Positions 1 through 5,366 of a stretch of 7,863 nucleotides of DNA are shown piece after piece. The translations under genes and the position numbers were made by a program. This DNA is from Nitrospirota bacterium (GTDB taxonomy: Bacteria > Nitrospinota > Nitrospinia > Nitrospinales > Nitrospinaceae): NCBI GenBank assembly GCA_003229345.1, contig QIDN01000085.1, forward strand, positions 1 to 7,863, given 5' to 3'. The notes beneath the pieces were generated by a model, which worked only from the letters and a program-made list of their open reading frames with translations, made no database searches and was not told the DNA's origin. Positions within the stretch are counted from its first letter, which is position 1; every line of letters starts with the position of its first letter.

Positions 1-1
1 G

Positions 2-1069
2 GGTTGGGAAGGGATGATCCGCATCGACCGCGACCGCCCGGTGGCAGAGCAGGAATATTGCCAGGTGTTGACCGGACAGATCGTCAACAAGGTGGGTAGG
101 ACCGGCGGCACCTTTCTGCATACCTCGCGCACCCAGCCTTCCAAGGTGAAACGGATAGCGGTTCCGGCGGCTTTGCAAAAAACGTATTCGCAGGAAGTCA
201 ACGACCTGACGCCGGAAGTGATACAGAATCTGGATCACCTGGGAATCGATCACCTCATTCCCATCGGCGGCGACGATACTTTGAGTTATGCCTTGCGCCT
301 TCATCGGGAGGGATTTCCCGTGGTGGCGATCCCTAAAACGATGGACAACGATGTGGCGGGTACCGATTACTGTCTTGGGTTCAGCACCTGCGTGACGCGT
401 ACGATTCAGTTGGTCAATCAATTGCGCACCTCTGCTGGATCGCATGAACGGTTTCTGGTGGTCGAAGTGTTCGGGCGTTATGCCGGATTCAGCGCGCTGT
501 TGCCCGCTATGGCCGGAGCCAGCAACCGGTGTATCATCCCCGAGCATCCGTTCGACATGGAACGGCTGGCGGAGATGATGAGCGAAGACCGGCGGAGGAA
601 TCCCAGTAACTATTCCATCGTCATCGTTTCCGAAGGCGCCATGTTCGCCGAAGGCCGCATGGTGTTCGAAGACGGGGAGGCCGACGCGTACGGACACAAA
701 AAACGCGGCGGCATCGGCGATCAGGTGGCGGTGCGTCTCAAGGAACTGGCGCCGAAATACAACAACGGTGAGCAGGTCGGCATCATCAGCCAGAAGCTGG
801 GATACCTGGTGCGGTCGGGTCATCCGGATGCCATCGACTCCATCGTGCCCGTCGCCTACGGCAACATAGCCCTCAACCTGTTGTTGGAAGGTAAAAGCGG
901 TCGGCTGGTCAGCCTGCGCAACGGCAATTATGGCGATGTTGACCTGGCGGAAGTCTCCGCCACCAAGAAACGGGTGAATTTAAAGAAGCATTACAATACC
1001 GACCGCCTCCGCCCCGACTACCGGAATTTCGAAAACAAACCCCTGTTCATCATGTCCTGCGAGGACTAG
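2..1069 (+). CDS. 6-phosphofructokinase, probably PPi-dependent type (5' partial)
   Basis: Phosphorylates fructose 6-phosphate to fructose 1,6-bisphosphate in cytosolic glycolysis. The PPi form is reversible. The frame is open to the window edge. Residues GWEG before the first ATG (base 14) match the family's G-[WY]-x-G segment, so the true start lies upstream and about 40 residues, including the N-terminal GGDxPG loop, are missing. Counting that ATG as residue 1, visible motifs are GGTF (31-34), GGDDT (85-89), PKTMDND (107-113, catalytic Asp111), GRYAG (154-158) and the LGYLVRSGHPDAID substrate region (262-275). Asp88 and Lys108 occupy the positions that are Gly104 and Gly124 in E. coli PfkA. 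In this family Asp plus Lys there marks PPi rather than ATP as phosphoryl donor, so donor use is inferred, while family membership is firm. It stops 224 bases before rpsB and is probably a separate transcription unit. Confidence 0.93.
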   Translation, partial: GWEGMIRIDRDRPVAEQEYCQVLTGQIVNKVGRTGGTFLHTSRTQPSKVKRIAVPAALQKTYSQEVNDLTPEVIQNLDHLGIDHLIPIGGDDTLSYALRLHREGFPVVAIPKTMDNDVAGTDYCLGFSTCVTRTIQLVNQLRTSAGSHERFLVVEVFGRYAGFSALLPAMAGASNRCIIPEHPFDMERLAEMMSEDRRRNPSNYSIVIVSEGAMFAEGRMVFEDGEADAYGHKKRGGIGDQVAVRLKELAPKYNNGEQVGIISQKLGYLVRSGHPDAIDSIVPVAYGNIALNLLLEGKSGRLVSLRNGNYGDVDLAEVSATKKRVNLKKHYNTDRLRPDYRNFENKPLFIMSCED

Positions 1070-1111
1070 GTTAAACCCCTCTATTTAAAAGTCTTTATCA
1101 GGCATTGGCTC

Positions 1112-1169
1112 TTGCCTCCCTACAGGTGTTGTGGTAAGCTACCGCCACAGCTCTATATTTCGCTAAAAT
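1112..1169 (+). promoter_or_regulatory. Candidate promoter region for the rpsB operon
   Basis: The gap after phosphofructokinase should contain the promoter for the ribosomal block. Three weak options are visible. TTGCCT (1112-1117) lies 17 bases from TAAGCT (1135-1140). TTGTGG (1129-1134) lies 19 bases from TATATT (1154-1159). TAAAAT (1164-1169) is a good -10 hexamer with no recognisable -35. None is a clear sigma-70 match, so the region is called rather than a precise site. The short stems AGGCA/TGCCT (1100-1117) and TGTGG/CCACA (1130-1149) also lie here. Neither is followed by a T run, so no terminator for the upstream gene can be claimed. Confidence 0.3.
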
Positions 1170-1202
1170 CACCATAAAGCACCATTTTTCAAGCATTTAA
1201 CT

Positions 1203-1267
1203 CACACGCCACTGGACTGGAGCAGGGGTGACCGCAAGGTTTCTGTCCCGGAACGAAGGTGGCGGTG
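1203..1267 (+). promoter_or_regulatory. Structured rpsB 5' leader (candidate S2 autoregulatory element)
   Basis: CAC (1203-1205) plus CGCCAC (1207-1212) pairs with GTGGCG plus GTG (1259-1267), giving nine base pairs around one bulged A (1206). Inside, GGGGTG (1225-1230) can pair with TGTCCC (1244-1249, with wobbles). ACC (1231-1233) pairs with GGT (1238-1240) across a GCAA tetraloop. The stem ends 26 bases before the rpsB start. In E. coli the rpsB leader is known to be the target of translational autocontrol by S2 (Rfam t44 family). Position and strong pairing suggest the same role here, but homology to the enterobacterial structure is not established from sequence alone. Confidence 0.55.
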
Positions 1268-1275
1268 GACCAACC

Positions 1276-1292
1276 CATTCTTAAGGAGAATG
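1276..1292 (+). promoter_or_regulatory. rpsB ribosome binding site inside a small hairpin
   Basis: The Shine-Dalgarno sequence AAGGAG (1283-1288) lies five bases before the ATG at 1294 and fixes the rpsB start. CATTCT (1276-1281) is a perfect complement of AGAATG (1287-1292), so the site can fold into a six-pair, A/T-rich hairpin with TAAGG in its loop. The core GG is exposed while the rest of the site is paired. The fold is weak and may only tune access. Confidence 0.5.
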
Positions 1293-1293
1293 T

Positions 1294-2310
1294 ATGTCAG
1301 ACATTAGCATGAGTCAATTGTTGGAGGCCGGGGTGCACTTTGGTCATCAGACCACGCGCTGGAACCCCAAAATGAAGAAATACATTTATGGGGCCCGCAA
1401 CGGAATCCATATCGTCAACCTCCAGAAAACGCTGACTCTTTTCAAGGAAGCGGAAAAATATTTAAGGAACGCCTCGCAACAGGGCAAAAAAATTCTGTTT
1501 GTCGCGACTAAAAAACAGGCTCAGGAGTTGATTGCCGAACAAGCGGATCGGGCGGGGATGTATTACATCAATCAGCGTTGGCTGGGCGGCACGCTCACCA
1601 ACTTTTCCACCATTCGAAAAAGTATCCAGCGCCTCCTCGAGTTGGAGCGGTTGGAGGAAGAAACCCAGTTCGAGCAGTTGCATAAAAAGGAAGCTCAGTC
1701 AAAGCGCAAAGAAATCGCCAAGCTCAACAAGTTTCTGAGGGGCATCAAGCACATGAAGGATCTTCCCGACATCATGTTTGTCGTGGATACCCACAAGGAA
1801 CGCATTGCGATGGCGGAAGCGATGAAGCTGGGCATCAAGATAGTGGCGATCGTGGACACTAATTGTGATCCGGATGGGATTGACTACATAATTCCCGGGA
1901 ACGACGATGCGATTCGTTCGATAGACCTGTTTGCCAGCCGCATTGCGGATATTTGTCTTGAAGGTCAGGAGATATACAAAGCCGTCCAAAAGGAGAAGCA
2001 GGAAGCGGCCGCCAAGGAAGCTGCCATCAAAGAAGCCGCTGCGAAAGAAAAAGAAGCCATCGCGGCTAAGGAAGCGGCTGCCAAAAAAGCCGCCGCCGCT
2101 GCCAAAAAGCCTCCCAAGCCGGACCCGAAAAAGGCCGCTGCGAAGAAGGCTGATAGCCCACCCGCGGTCAAGGAAGCCAAAAGCCCGACTGCTGTTAAGG
2201 GAGCCGCTCCGAAGAAAGCTGACAGCCCGGCTGCTGTTGAGGAGACGGCCAAGGCAGACTCGGATTCGGATTCCAGTGAAAACGCTGAGGAAAAACCTGT
2301 TTCCGCCTGA
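1294..2310 (+). CDS. rpsB: 30S ribosomal protein S2 with long Lys/Ala-rich C-terminal tail
   Basis: S2 binds late to the 30S subunit between head and body and is needed for S1 binding and initiation. The conserved core spans about residues 1-228. It shows the N-terminal GVHFGHQTTRWNPKM segment (13-27), NQRWLGGTLTNF (93-104), a coiled-coil insertion rich in Lys and Glu (about 115-150), and PDIMFVVDTHKER with the following helix (158-180). The protein is 338 residues against 241 in E. coli. The extra part (about 229-338) is low-complexity: a Lys/Ala/Glu helix-like stretch (229-270), a Pro/Lys section, three copies of A-[DK]-S-P-x-A-V, and an acidic Asp/Ser/Glu end. The start is fixed by a strong Shine-Dalgarno site. 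It is the first gene of the translation block and probably shares regulation with tsf. Confidence 0.98.
   Translation: MSDISMSQLLEAGVHFGHQTTRWNPKMKKYIYGARNGIHIVNLQKTLTLFKEAEKYLRNASQQGKKILFVATKKQAQELIAEQADRAGMYYINQRWLGGTLTNFSTIRKSIQRLLELERLEEETQFEQLHKKEAQSKRKEIAKLNKFLRGIKHMKDLPDIMFVVDTHKERIAMAEAMKLGIKIVAIVDTNCDPDGIDYIIPGNDDAIRSIDLFASRIADICLEGQEIYKAVQKEKQEAAAKEAAIKEAAAKEKEAIAAKEAAAKKAAAAAKKPPKPDPKKAAAKKADSPPAVKEAKSPTAVKGAAPKKADSPAAVEETAKADSDSDSSENAEEKPVSA
2149..2238 (+). repeat. Coding repeat in the S2 tail (A-[DK]-S-P-x-A-V x3)
   Basis: Three related heptads encode ADSPPAV (residues 286-292), AKSPTAV (295-301) and ADSPAAV (309-315). The first and third are each preceded by KK and lie 69 bases (23 codons) apart, with clear nucleotide similarity. 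Synonymous differences show the copies are not fresh duplicates. The pattern resembles the basic, SP-containing tails of histone H1-like proteins, so nucleic acid binding is possible but not shown. Confidence 0.65.
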
Positions 2311-2390
2311 GCAAACGGTGAGGTCATTTCCAGGTTCGGGCCATGGGGAAACCTTATTTCACAATTAATGGTATTGAGCGGTAGCGAGTT

Positions 2391-2409
2391 CCGGTAACAG
2401 AGTTTCCGG
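2391..2409 (+). other. Hairpin in the rpsB-tsf spacer (possible attenuator or processing site)
   Basis: CCGG-T-AAC (2391-2398), a three-base loop AGA, and GTT-T-CCGG (2402-2409) form seven Watson-Crick pairs interrupted by one T-T mismatch. It lies about 80 bases after the rpsB stop and 115 before tsf. The downstream bases are not a T run, so it does not look like a complete intrinsic terminator. A role in lowering tsf relative to rpsB, or as an mRNA stability or RNase processing element, is inferred from position only. A weaker stem, CTGAA/TTCAG, follows at 2430-2446. The rest of the 214-base spacer shows no gene. Confidence 0.45.
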
Positions 2410-2477
2410 TCACCTTGATTCATCGCGTCCTGAATTCACAGTTCAGCGGATGGATGCAAGACAGACAGCGCCGCCGA

Positions 2478-2506
2478 TTGAATAAATCTTTTGTAAAATA
2501 TATAGA
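2478..2506 (+). promoter_or_regulatory. Possible promoter just before tsf
   Basis: TTGAAT (2478-2483) is separated by 17 bases from TATAGA (2501-2506) in an A/T-rich stretch, each matching four of six consensus bases. The expected start point near 2513 falls inside the tsf Shine-Dalgarno sequence (AGGAGA, 2510-2515), which would give a nearly leaderless message with a damaged binding site. That counts against a functional promoter, and the A/T richness may simply keep the ribosome site open. Confidence 0.2.
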
Positions 2507-2524
2507 CATAGGAGAATTTAGAGA

Positions 2525-3118
2525 ATGGAAGTAACAGCAGATATGGTAAAGACGCTTCGCCAGCAGTCCGGAGCGGGAATTATGGAATGTAAAAACGCGC
2601 TTAAGGAAACCAAGGGCGATATTGAAGAGGCAATCACCCACCTGCGCAAGAAAGGCATAGCGAAAGCCGATAAGAAGGGCGACCGGAGCACTGGCGACGG
2701 CGCGATCGGTTCCTATATTCATGCCGGGAACAAAATTGGCGTTCTGGTAAACCTTCAATGTGAAACCGATTTTGTCGCCAATACCGATGAGTTCAAGGAT
2801 TTGTTGAAAGATATCGCCATGCACATTGCCGCCGCAAAGCCGCGGTTCACCACGCGTGACGATGTGACGCAGGATGTGCTGGACAAAGAGCGGGAAATTT
2901 ACGCCCATCAGGCGCGCGAATCCGGCAAGCCTGATAAGATCATCGACAAGATTGTCGACGGCAAGATGTCGAAATTCTTTGAAGAGAATTGCCTGCTGGA
3001 TCAGACGTTCATCAAAGATGGCGACACGACCATTCAGGAATTGATCAAGCAGAAGATTGCCAAGCTGGGGGAAAATATCACGGTTGGAAATTTTACGCGT
3101 TTTGAAATCAGCAGATAA
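2525..3118 (+). CDS. tsf: Elongation factor Ts, short form
   Basis: EF-Ts is the guanine nucleotide exchange factor that regenerates EF-Tu-GTP during elongation. The N-terminal UBA-like domain carries LRQQSGAGIMECKNAL (residues 11-26). The core contains SYIHAGNKIGVLV (63-75) and the invariant TDFVAN (81-86), whose Asp-Phe pair inserts near the EF-Tu Mg site in known structures. The C-terminal VGNFTRFEI (187-195) is also typical. At 197 residues it is far shorter than E. coli EF-Ts (283) and close to the Thermus form (196), lacking the second half of the duplicated core. Such short forms are expected to act as dimers. The Shine-Dalgarno sequence AGGAGA lies nine bases before the ATG. It is followed by pyrH after 17 bases. 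Confidence 0.98.
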   Translation: MEVTADMVKTLRQQSGAGIMECKNALKETKGDIEEAITHLRKKGIAKADKKGDRSTGDGAIGSYIHAGNKIGVLVNLQCETDFVANTDEFKDLLKDIAMHIAAAKPRFTTRDDVTQDVLDKEREIYAHQARESGKPDKIIDKIVDGKMSKFFEENCLLDQTFIKDGDTTIQELIKQKIAKLGENITVGNFTRFEISR

Positions 3119-3135
3119 ACCACAGGGGGATTTCT

Positions 3136-3870
3136 TTGGACAAGCCTTTGGGCAAGCCTATTTACGATCGGGTTCTTTTAAAGCTGGGTGGCGAAAGCCT
3201 GGCCGCTAAAAACGGCGGGTTTGGGATCGACCAGAAAGCGCTCAATAGGATTGCGGCGGAGGTGGCGGAAGCCAAGGACATGGGAGTGCAGATTGCCATC
3301 GTCATCGGCGGCGGCAATATACTGCGTGGGGCGACTGCCAGCAGTCTGGGAATGGAGCGGGTGACCGCGGATTACATGGGCATGCTGGCCACGGTGATCA
3401 ACAGCCTGGCCCTGCAAAACGCTTTGGAGAGCAACGGCGTTCCGACACGGGTGTTGACCGCTCTGGAAATTCGGCAAGTGGCCGAACCGTATGTAAGGCG
3501 GCGGGCGATCCGGCATCTGGAAAAGGGCCGGGTGGTGATTTTTGCCGCAGGTACCGGAAACCCTTATTTCACTACCGATACTGCGGCTTCCCTGCGGGCT
3601 ATTGAAATCGAAGCCCAGGTGATTTTTAAGGCCACTAAAGTAGATGGCGTATACTCTGCCGATCCCATGAAAGATTCTACAGCGACAAAGTACACTGAAT
3701 TAACCTACATCGAGTTGCTGAATAAAGGGCTTAAAGTAATGGACTCCACCTCCGTGTCCTTGTGCATGGATAACAAACTGCCAATGGTCATTTTCAACGT
3801 TGAACAGAAGGACAGTATCAAGCGGGTGCTTTTAGGAGAAAAAATAGGCACCACTGTCGGGTCGAATTAA
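3136..3870 (+). CDS. pyrH: Uridylate (UMP) kinase
   Basis: Hexameric bacterial UMP kinase of the amino-acid kinase fold. It phosphorylates UMP to UDP with ATP in pyrimidine nucleotide synthesis and in E. coli is controlled by UTP and GTP. Motifs in order: KLGGES (residues 16-21), GGGN (58-61), the DYMGMLATV helix (79-87), GTGNPYFTTDTAA (139-151), and KATKVDGVYSADP (165-177). The 244 residues match the usual length (241 in E. coli). A TTG start is chosen because a purine-rich AGGGGGA (3124-3130) lies five bases before it and the next in-frame Met is past residue 45, well inside the fold. Its product feeds CTP, which CdsA encoded further down uses. Its stop lies one base before frr. Confidence 0.97.
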   Translation: MDKPLGKPIYDRVLLKLGGESLAAKNGGFGIDQKALNRIAAEVAEAKDMGVQIAIVIGGGNILRGATASSLGMERVTADYMGMLATVINSLALQNALESNGVPTRVLTALEIRQVAEPYVRRRAIRHLEKGRVVIFAAGTGNPYFTTDTAASLRAIEIEAQVIFKATKVDGVYSADPMKDSTATKYTELTYIELLNKGLKVMDSTSVSLCMDNKLPMVIFNVEQKDSIKRVLLGEKIGTTVGSN

Positions 3871-3871
3871 T

Positions 3872-4426
3872 ATGGATAATCACATTAAAGATTCAGAACA
3901 GAAAATGACAGCCTCCATTGATCACCTGCACGTTGAGTTGGGCAAGGTGAGGACCGGCCGTGCTTCGATTTCCCTGGTGGAGGACATCAAGATCGATTTT
4001 TACGGCAACCCCACTCCGCTGGCACAAACCGCGACTCTCGGGGTGCCGGACAGCAAAACCATCACCATCGCTCCCTGGGATGCTTCCATACTGCCGGTGA
4101 TCGAGAAAGCCATTCAAGTATCGGATCTGGGGCTGACCCCTTCCAACGACGGCAAAGTCATTCGTCTGACCATTCCCCCGCTGACCACCGACCGGCGTCA
4201 ACAGCTCACCAAGGTGGTCAAGAAATATGGCGAGGATTGCAAAGTCGCCATCCGCAACATCCGGCGCGACTTCAATGACAAGCTCAAGGCTATGGAAAAG
4301 GACCATTCCCTTTCCAAGGACGAGGAGCGCAAGGGTCACGACGAGATTCAGAAAGCCACCGACAAGTATGTGGGTGAGGTGGATAAGATCGTTCAGGGCA
4401 AGGAAAAAGATGTCCTGGAAGGTTGA
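3872..4426 (+). CDS. frr: Ribosome recycling factor
   Basis: Splits the post-termination ribosome together with EF-G so that subunits can re-initiate. The 184 residues match E. coli RRF (185) throughout. The three-helix domain I is built from residues 1-30 and 105-184, and the beta-rich domain II lies between. Diagnostic segments are ELGKVRTGRAS (22-32), YGNPTPLAQTATL (44-56) and the long helix QLTKVVKKYGEDCKVAIRNIRRD (111-133), including Arg132, which is important in E. coli. Only one base separates it from the pyrH stop and no Shine-Dalgarno sequence is visible before its ATG (the nearest AGGAG is 33 bases away). Translation is therefore probably coupled to pyrH. Confidence 0.98.
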   Translation: MDNHIKDSEQKMTASIDHLHVELGKVRTGRASISLVEDIKIDFYGNPTPLAQTATLGVPDSKTITIAPWDASILPVIEKAIQVSDLGLTPSNDGKVIRLTIPPLTTDRRQQLTKVVKKYGEDCKVAIRNIRRDFNDKLKAMEKDHSLSKDEERKGHDEIQKATDKYVGEVDKIVQGKEKDVLEG

Positions 4427-4435
4427 TGGATGCCT

Positions 4436-4441
4436 TATAAT
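4436..4441 (+). promoter_or_regulatory. Perfect TATAAT in the frr-uppS gap (possible internal promoter)
   Basis: An exact sigma-70 -10 hexamer lies 10 bases after the frr stop, in the 96-base gap before uppS. No -35 match is seen at 16-18 bases upstream (that sequence is the end of frr), and there is no TGn extension. It could start a secondary transcript near 4448 for uppS-cdsA-dxr, but a chance match in an A/T-rich patch is just as likely. The gap also contains a weak GCCA/TGGC stem (4466-4477) and a GAGACC repeat (4503-4508, 4512-4517). Confidence 0.25.
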
Positions 4442-4522
4442 ATTGATAAGTTGAACTAAAGGCCCGCCACCATTGGCCGGACCGGTTTTGCTGAATCAAT
4501 CTGAGACCCTGGAGACCCCCGC

Positions 4523-5278
4523 TTGCCTGACCCTACCTTAATGAATCAAATTGATCTCAAGCGTCTGCCACGTCACATTGCTATCATCATGGATGGCAAC
4601 GGACGCTGGGCCAAAAAGAAAATGCTCCCGCGTGTGGAGGGCCACCGGCGCGGCGTTAAAACCGTCGATAAAATTGTCACTTTATGCACCGAGATGCATA
4701 TCGAGGCCCTGACTCTGTATTCCTTCTCCGACGAAAATTGGAACCGCCCCCGCTCCGAAATCAACGCACTCATGAAAATTCTGGACCAGTACCTGAACAA
4801 GGAGCTGGAACGTATGAAACGGGAGAATATCCGGTTCAATACCATTGGCCGCATTCACGAGCTGCCGCCGGCCATTCAAAAACGCATTCGTCACGCTGAA
4901 GACTATACCCGAGGTAACGAGGGTTTGATTCTGACCCTGGCGTTAAGTTACGGAGGGCGGCAGGAGATCGTCGATGCGGTCAAAAAAATTGCCAGGCAGG
5001 TACAGGAAGGGAGCCTCCCTATTGAGGATATCGACTTTCCGGTTCTGGAAAGTAGCTTGTATACCCACGACCTTCCCGAGCTGGATTTGTTGATCCGCAC
5101 CAGTGGCGAAAAACGAATCAGCAATTTTCTCCTGTACCAAATGGCCTACACTGAATTGCATTACACAGAAGTGTTGTGGCCGGTGTTTACGGAAGACGAC
5201 CTGCTTAAAGCCATCATCGATTTCCAAAGCCGGGAACGGCGGTTCGGCATGATCGGCGACCAGATCGTCAAAGCCTGA
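4523..5278 (+). CDS. uppS: Undecaprenyl diphosphate synthase (cis-prenyltransferase)
   Basis: Condenses farnesyl diphosphate with eight IPP units in cis to give the C55 carrier lipid for peptidoglycan and other surface polymers. It is a cytosolic, membrane-associated homodimer. Motifs: IMDGNGRWA (residues 22-30) with catalytic Asp24, His41 in EGHRRG, SFSDENWNRP (67-76), LSYGGRQEI (141-149), and IRTSGEKRISNFL (191-203) with the diphosphate-binding Arg192, Arg198 and Ser200. Glu211 in AYTELHY corresponds to the Mg-binding Glu213 of E. coli. Length 251 is normal. The TTG start is preferred because GGAG (4511-4514) sits eight bases before it, while the in-frame ATG at 4541 has no such site. MEP genes downstream (dxr, ispF) supply its substrate. 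Confidence 0.97.
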   Translation: MPDPTLMNQIDLKRLPRHIAIIMDGNGRWAKKKMLPRVEGHRRGVKTVDKIVTLCTEMHIEALTLYSFSDENWNRPRSEINALMKILDQYLNKELERMKRENIRFNTIGRIHELPPAIQKRIRHAEDYTRGNEGLILTLALSYGGRQEIVDAVKKIARQVQEGSLPIEDIDFPVLESSLYTHDLPELDLLIRTSGEKRISNFLLYQMAYTELHYTEVLWPVFTEDDLLKAIIDFQSRERRFGMIGDQIVKA

Positions 5279-5303
5279 CTGTTATCCCAAACGCATTCCC
5301 AGG

Positions 5304-5366
5304 ATGGACGCTATGACACTCCCCCACAGGGCAACGTATAAACTGAGACAGGAGAACGCCGGGTGA
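5304..5366 (+). other. Possible 20-codon upstream ORF overlapping the cdsA start
   Basis: In the 84-base uppS-cdsA gap an ATG at 5304 opens a 20-codon frame, with a second in-frame ATG at 5313. It ends with TGA at 5364-5366, overlapping the cdsA GTG (5363-5365) as GTGA, an arrangement typical of translational coupling. No good Shine-Dalgarno sequence serves it (AGG directly abuts the ATG), and the peptide is not recognised. Chance is a serious alternative. Confidence 0.15.

Noticed and set aside
14..1069. Phosphofructokinase starting at the ATG at base 14
   Set aside because: The frame is open to the window edge, and the GWEG residues upstream match the family. The N-terminal GGDxPG loop would be missing, so the gene is cut by the window rather than starting here.
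2332..2354. Possible terminator AGGTT/AACCT soon after rpsB
   Set aside because: Five pairs around a 13-base loop, followed only by TATTTC. It is much weaker than the 2391-2409 hairpin and has no true T run.
1931..2368. A 145-codon + strand frame encoding a very Arg/Lys/Pro-rich protein, overlapping rpsB
   Set aside because: It is the +1-shifted reading of the repetitive Lys/Ala tail of rpsB. The composition follows from the GCC/AAG codons, and it has no ribosome site or family motif.
1965..2423. A 152-codon minus strand frame opposite the rpsB tail
   Set aside because: It is the antisense reading of the low-complexity Ala/Lys codons, giving Ala/Ser/Phe-rich sequence. No motif or start signal is visible.
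2420..2908. A 162-codon minus strand frame opposite the start of tsf
   Set aside because: It lies over the well-supported tsf coding region. Its protein has no recognisable domain, so it is explained as a shadow of tsf codon bias.
4461..4489. Possible intrinsic terminator after frr (GCCA/TGGC stem with mismatch, then TTTT)
   Set aside because: The stem has only four contiguous pairs plus two beyond a C-C mismatch, and the four-T run is separated from it by five bases. This is too weak to call a terminator.
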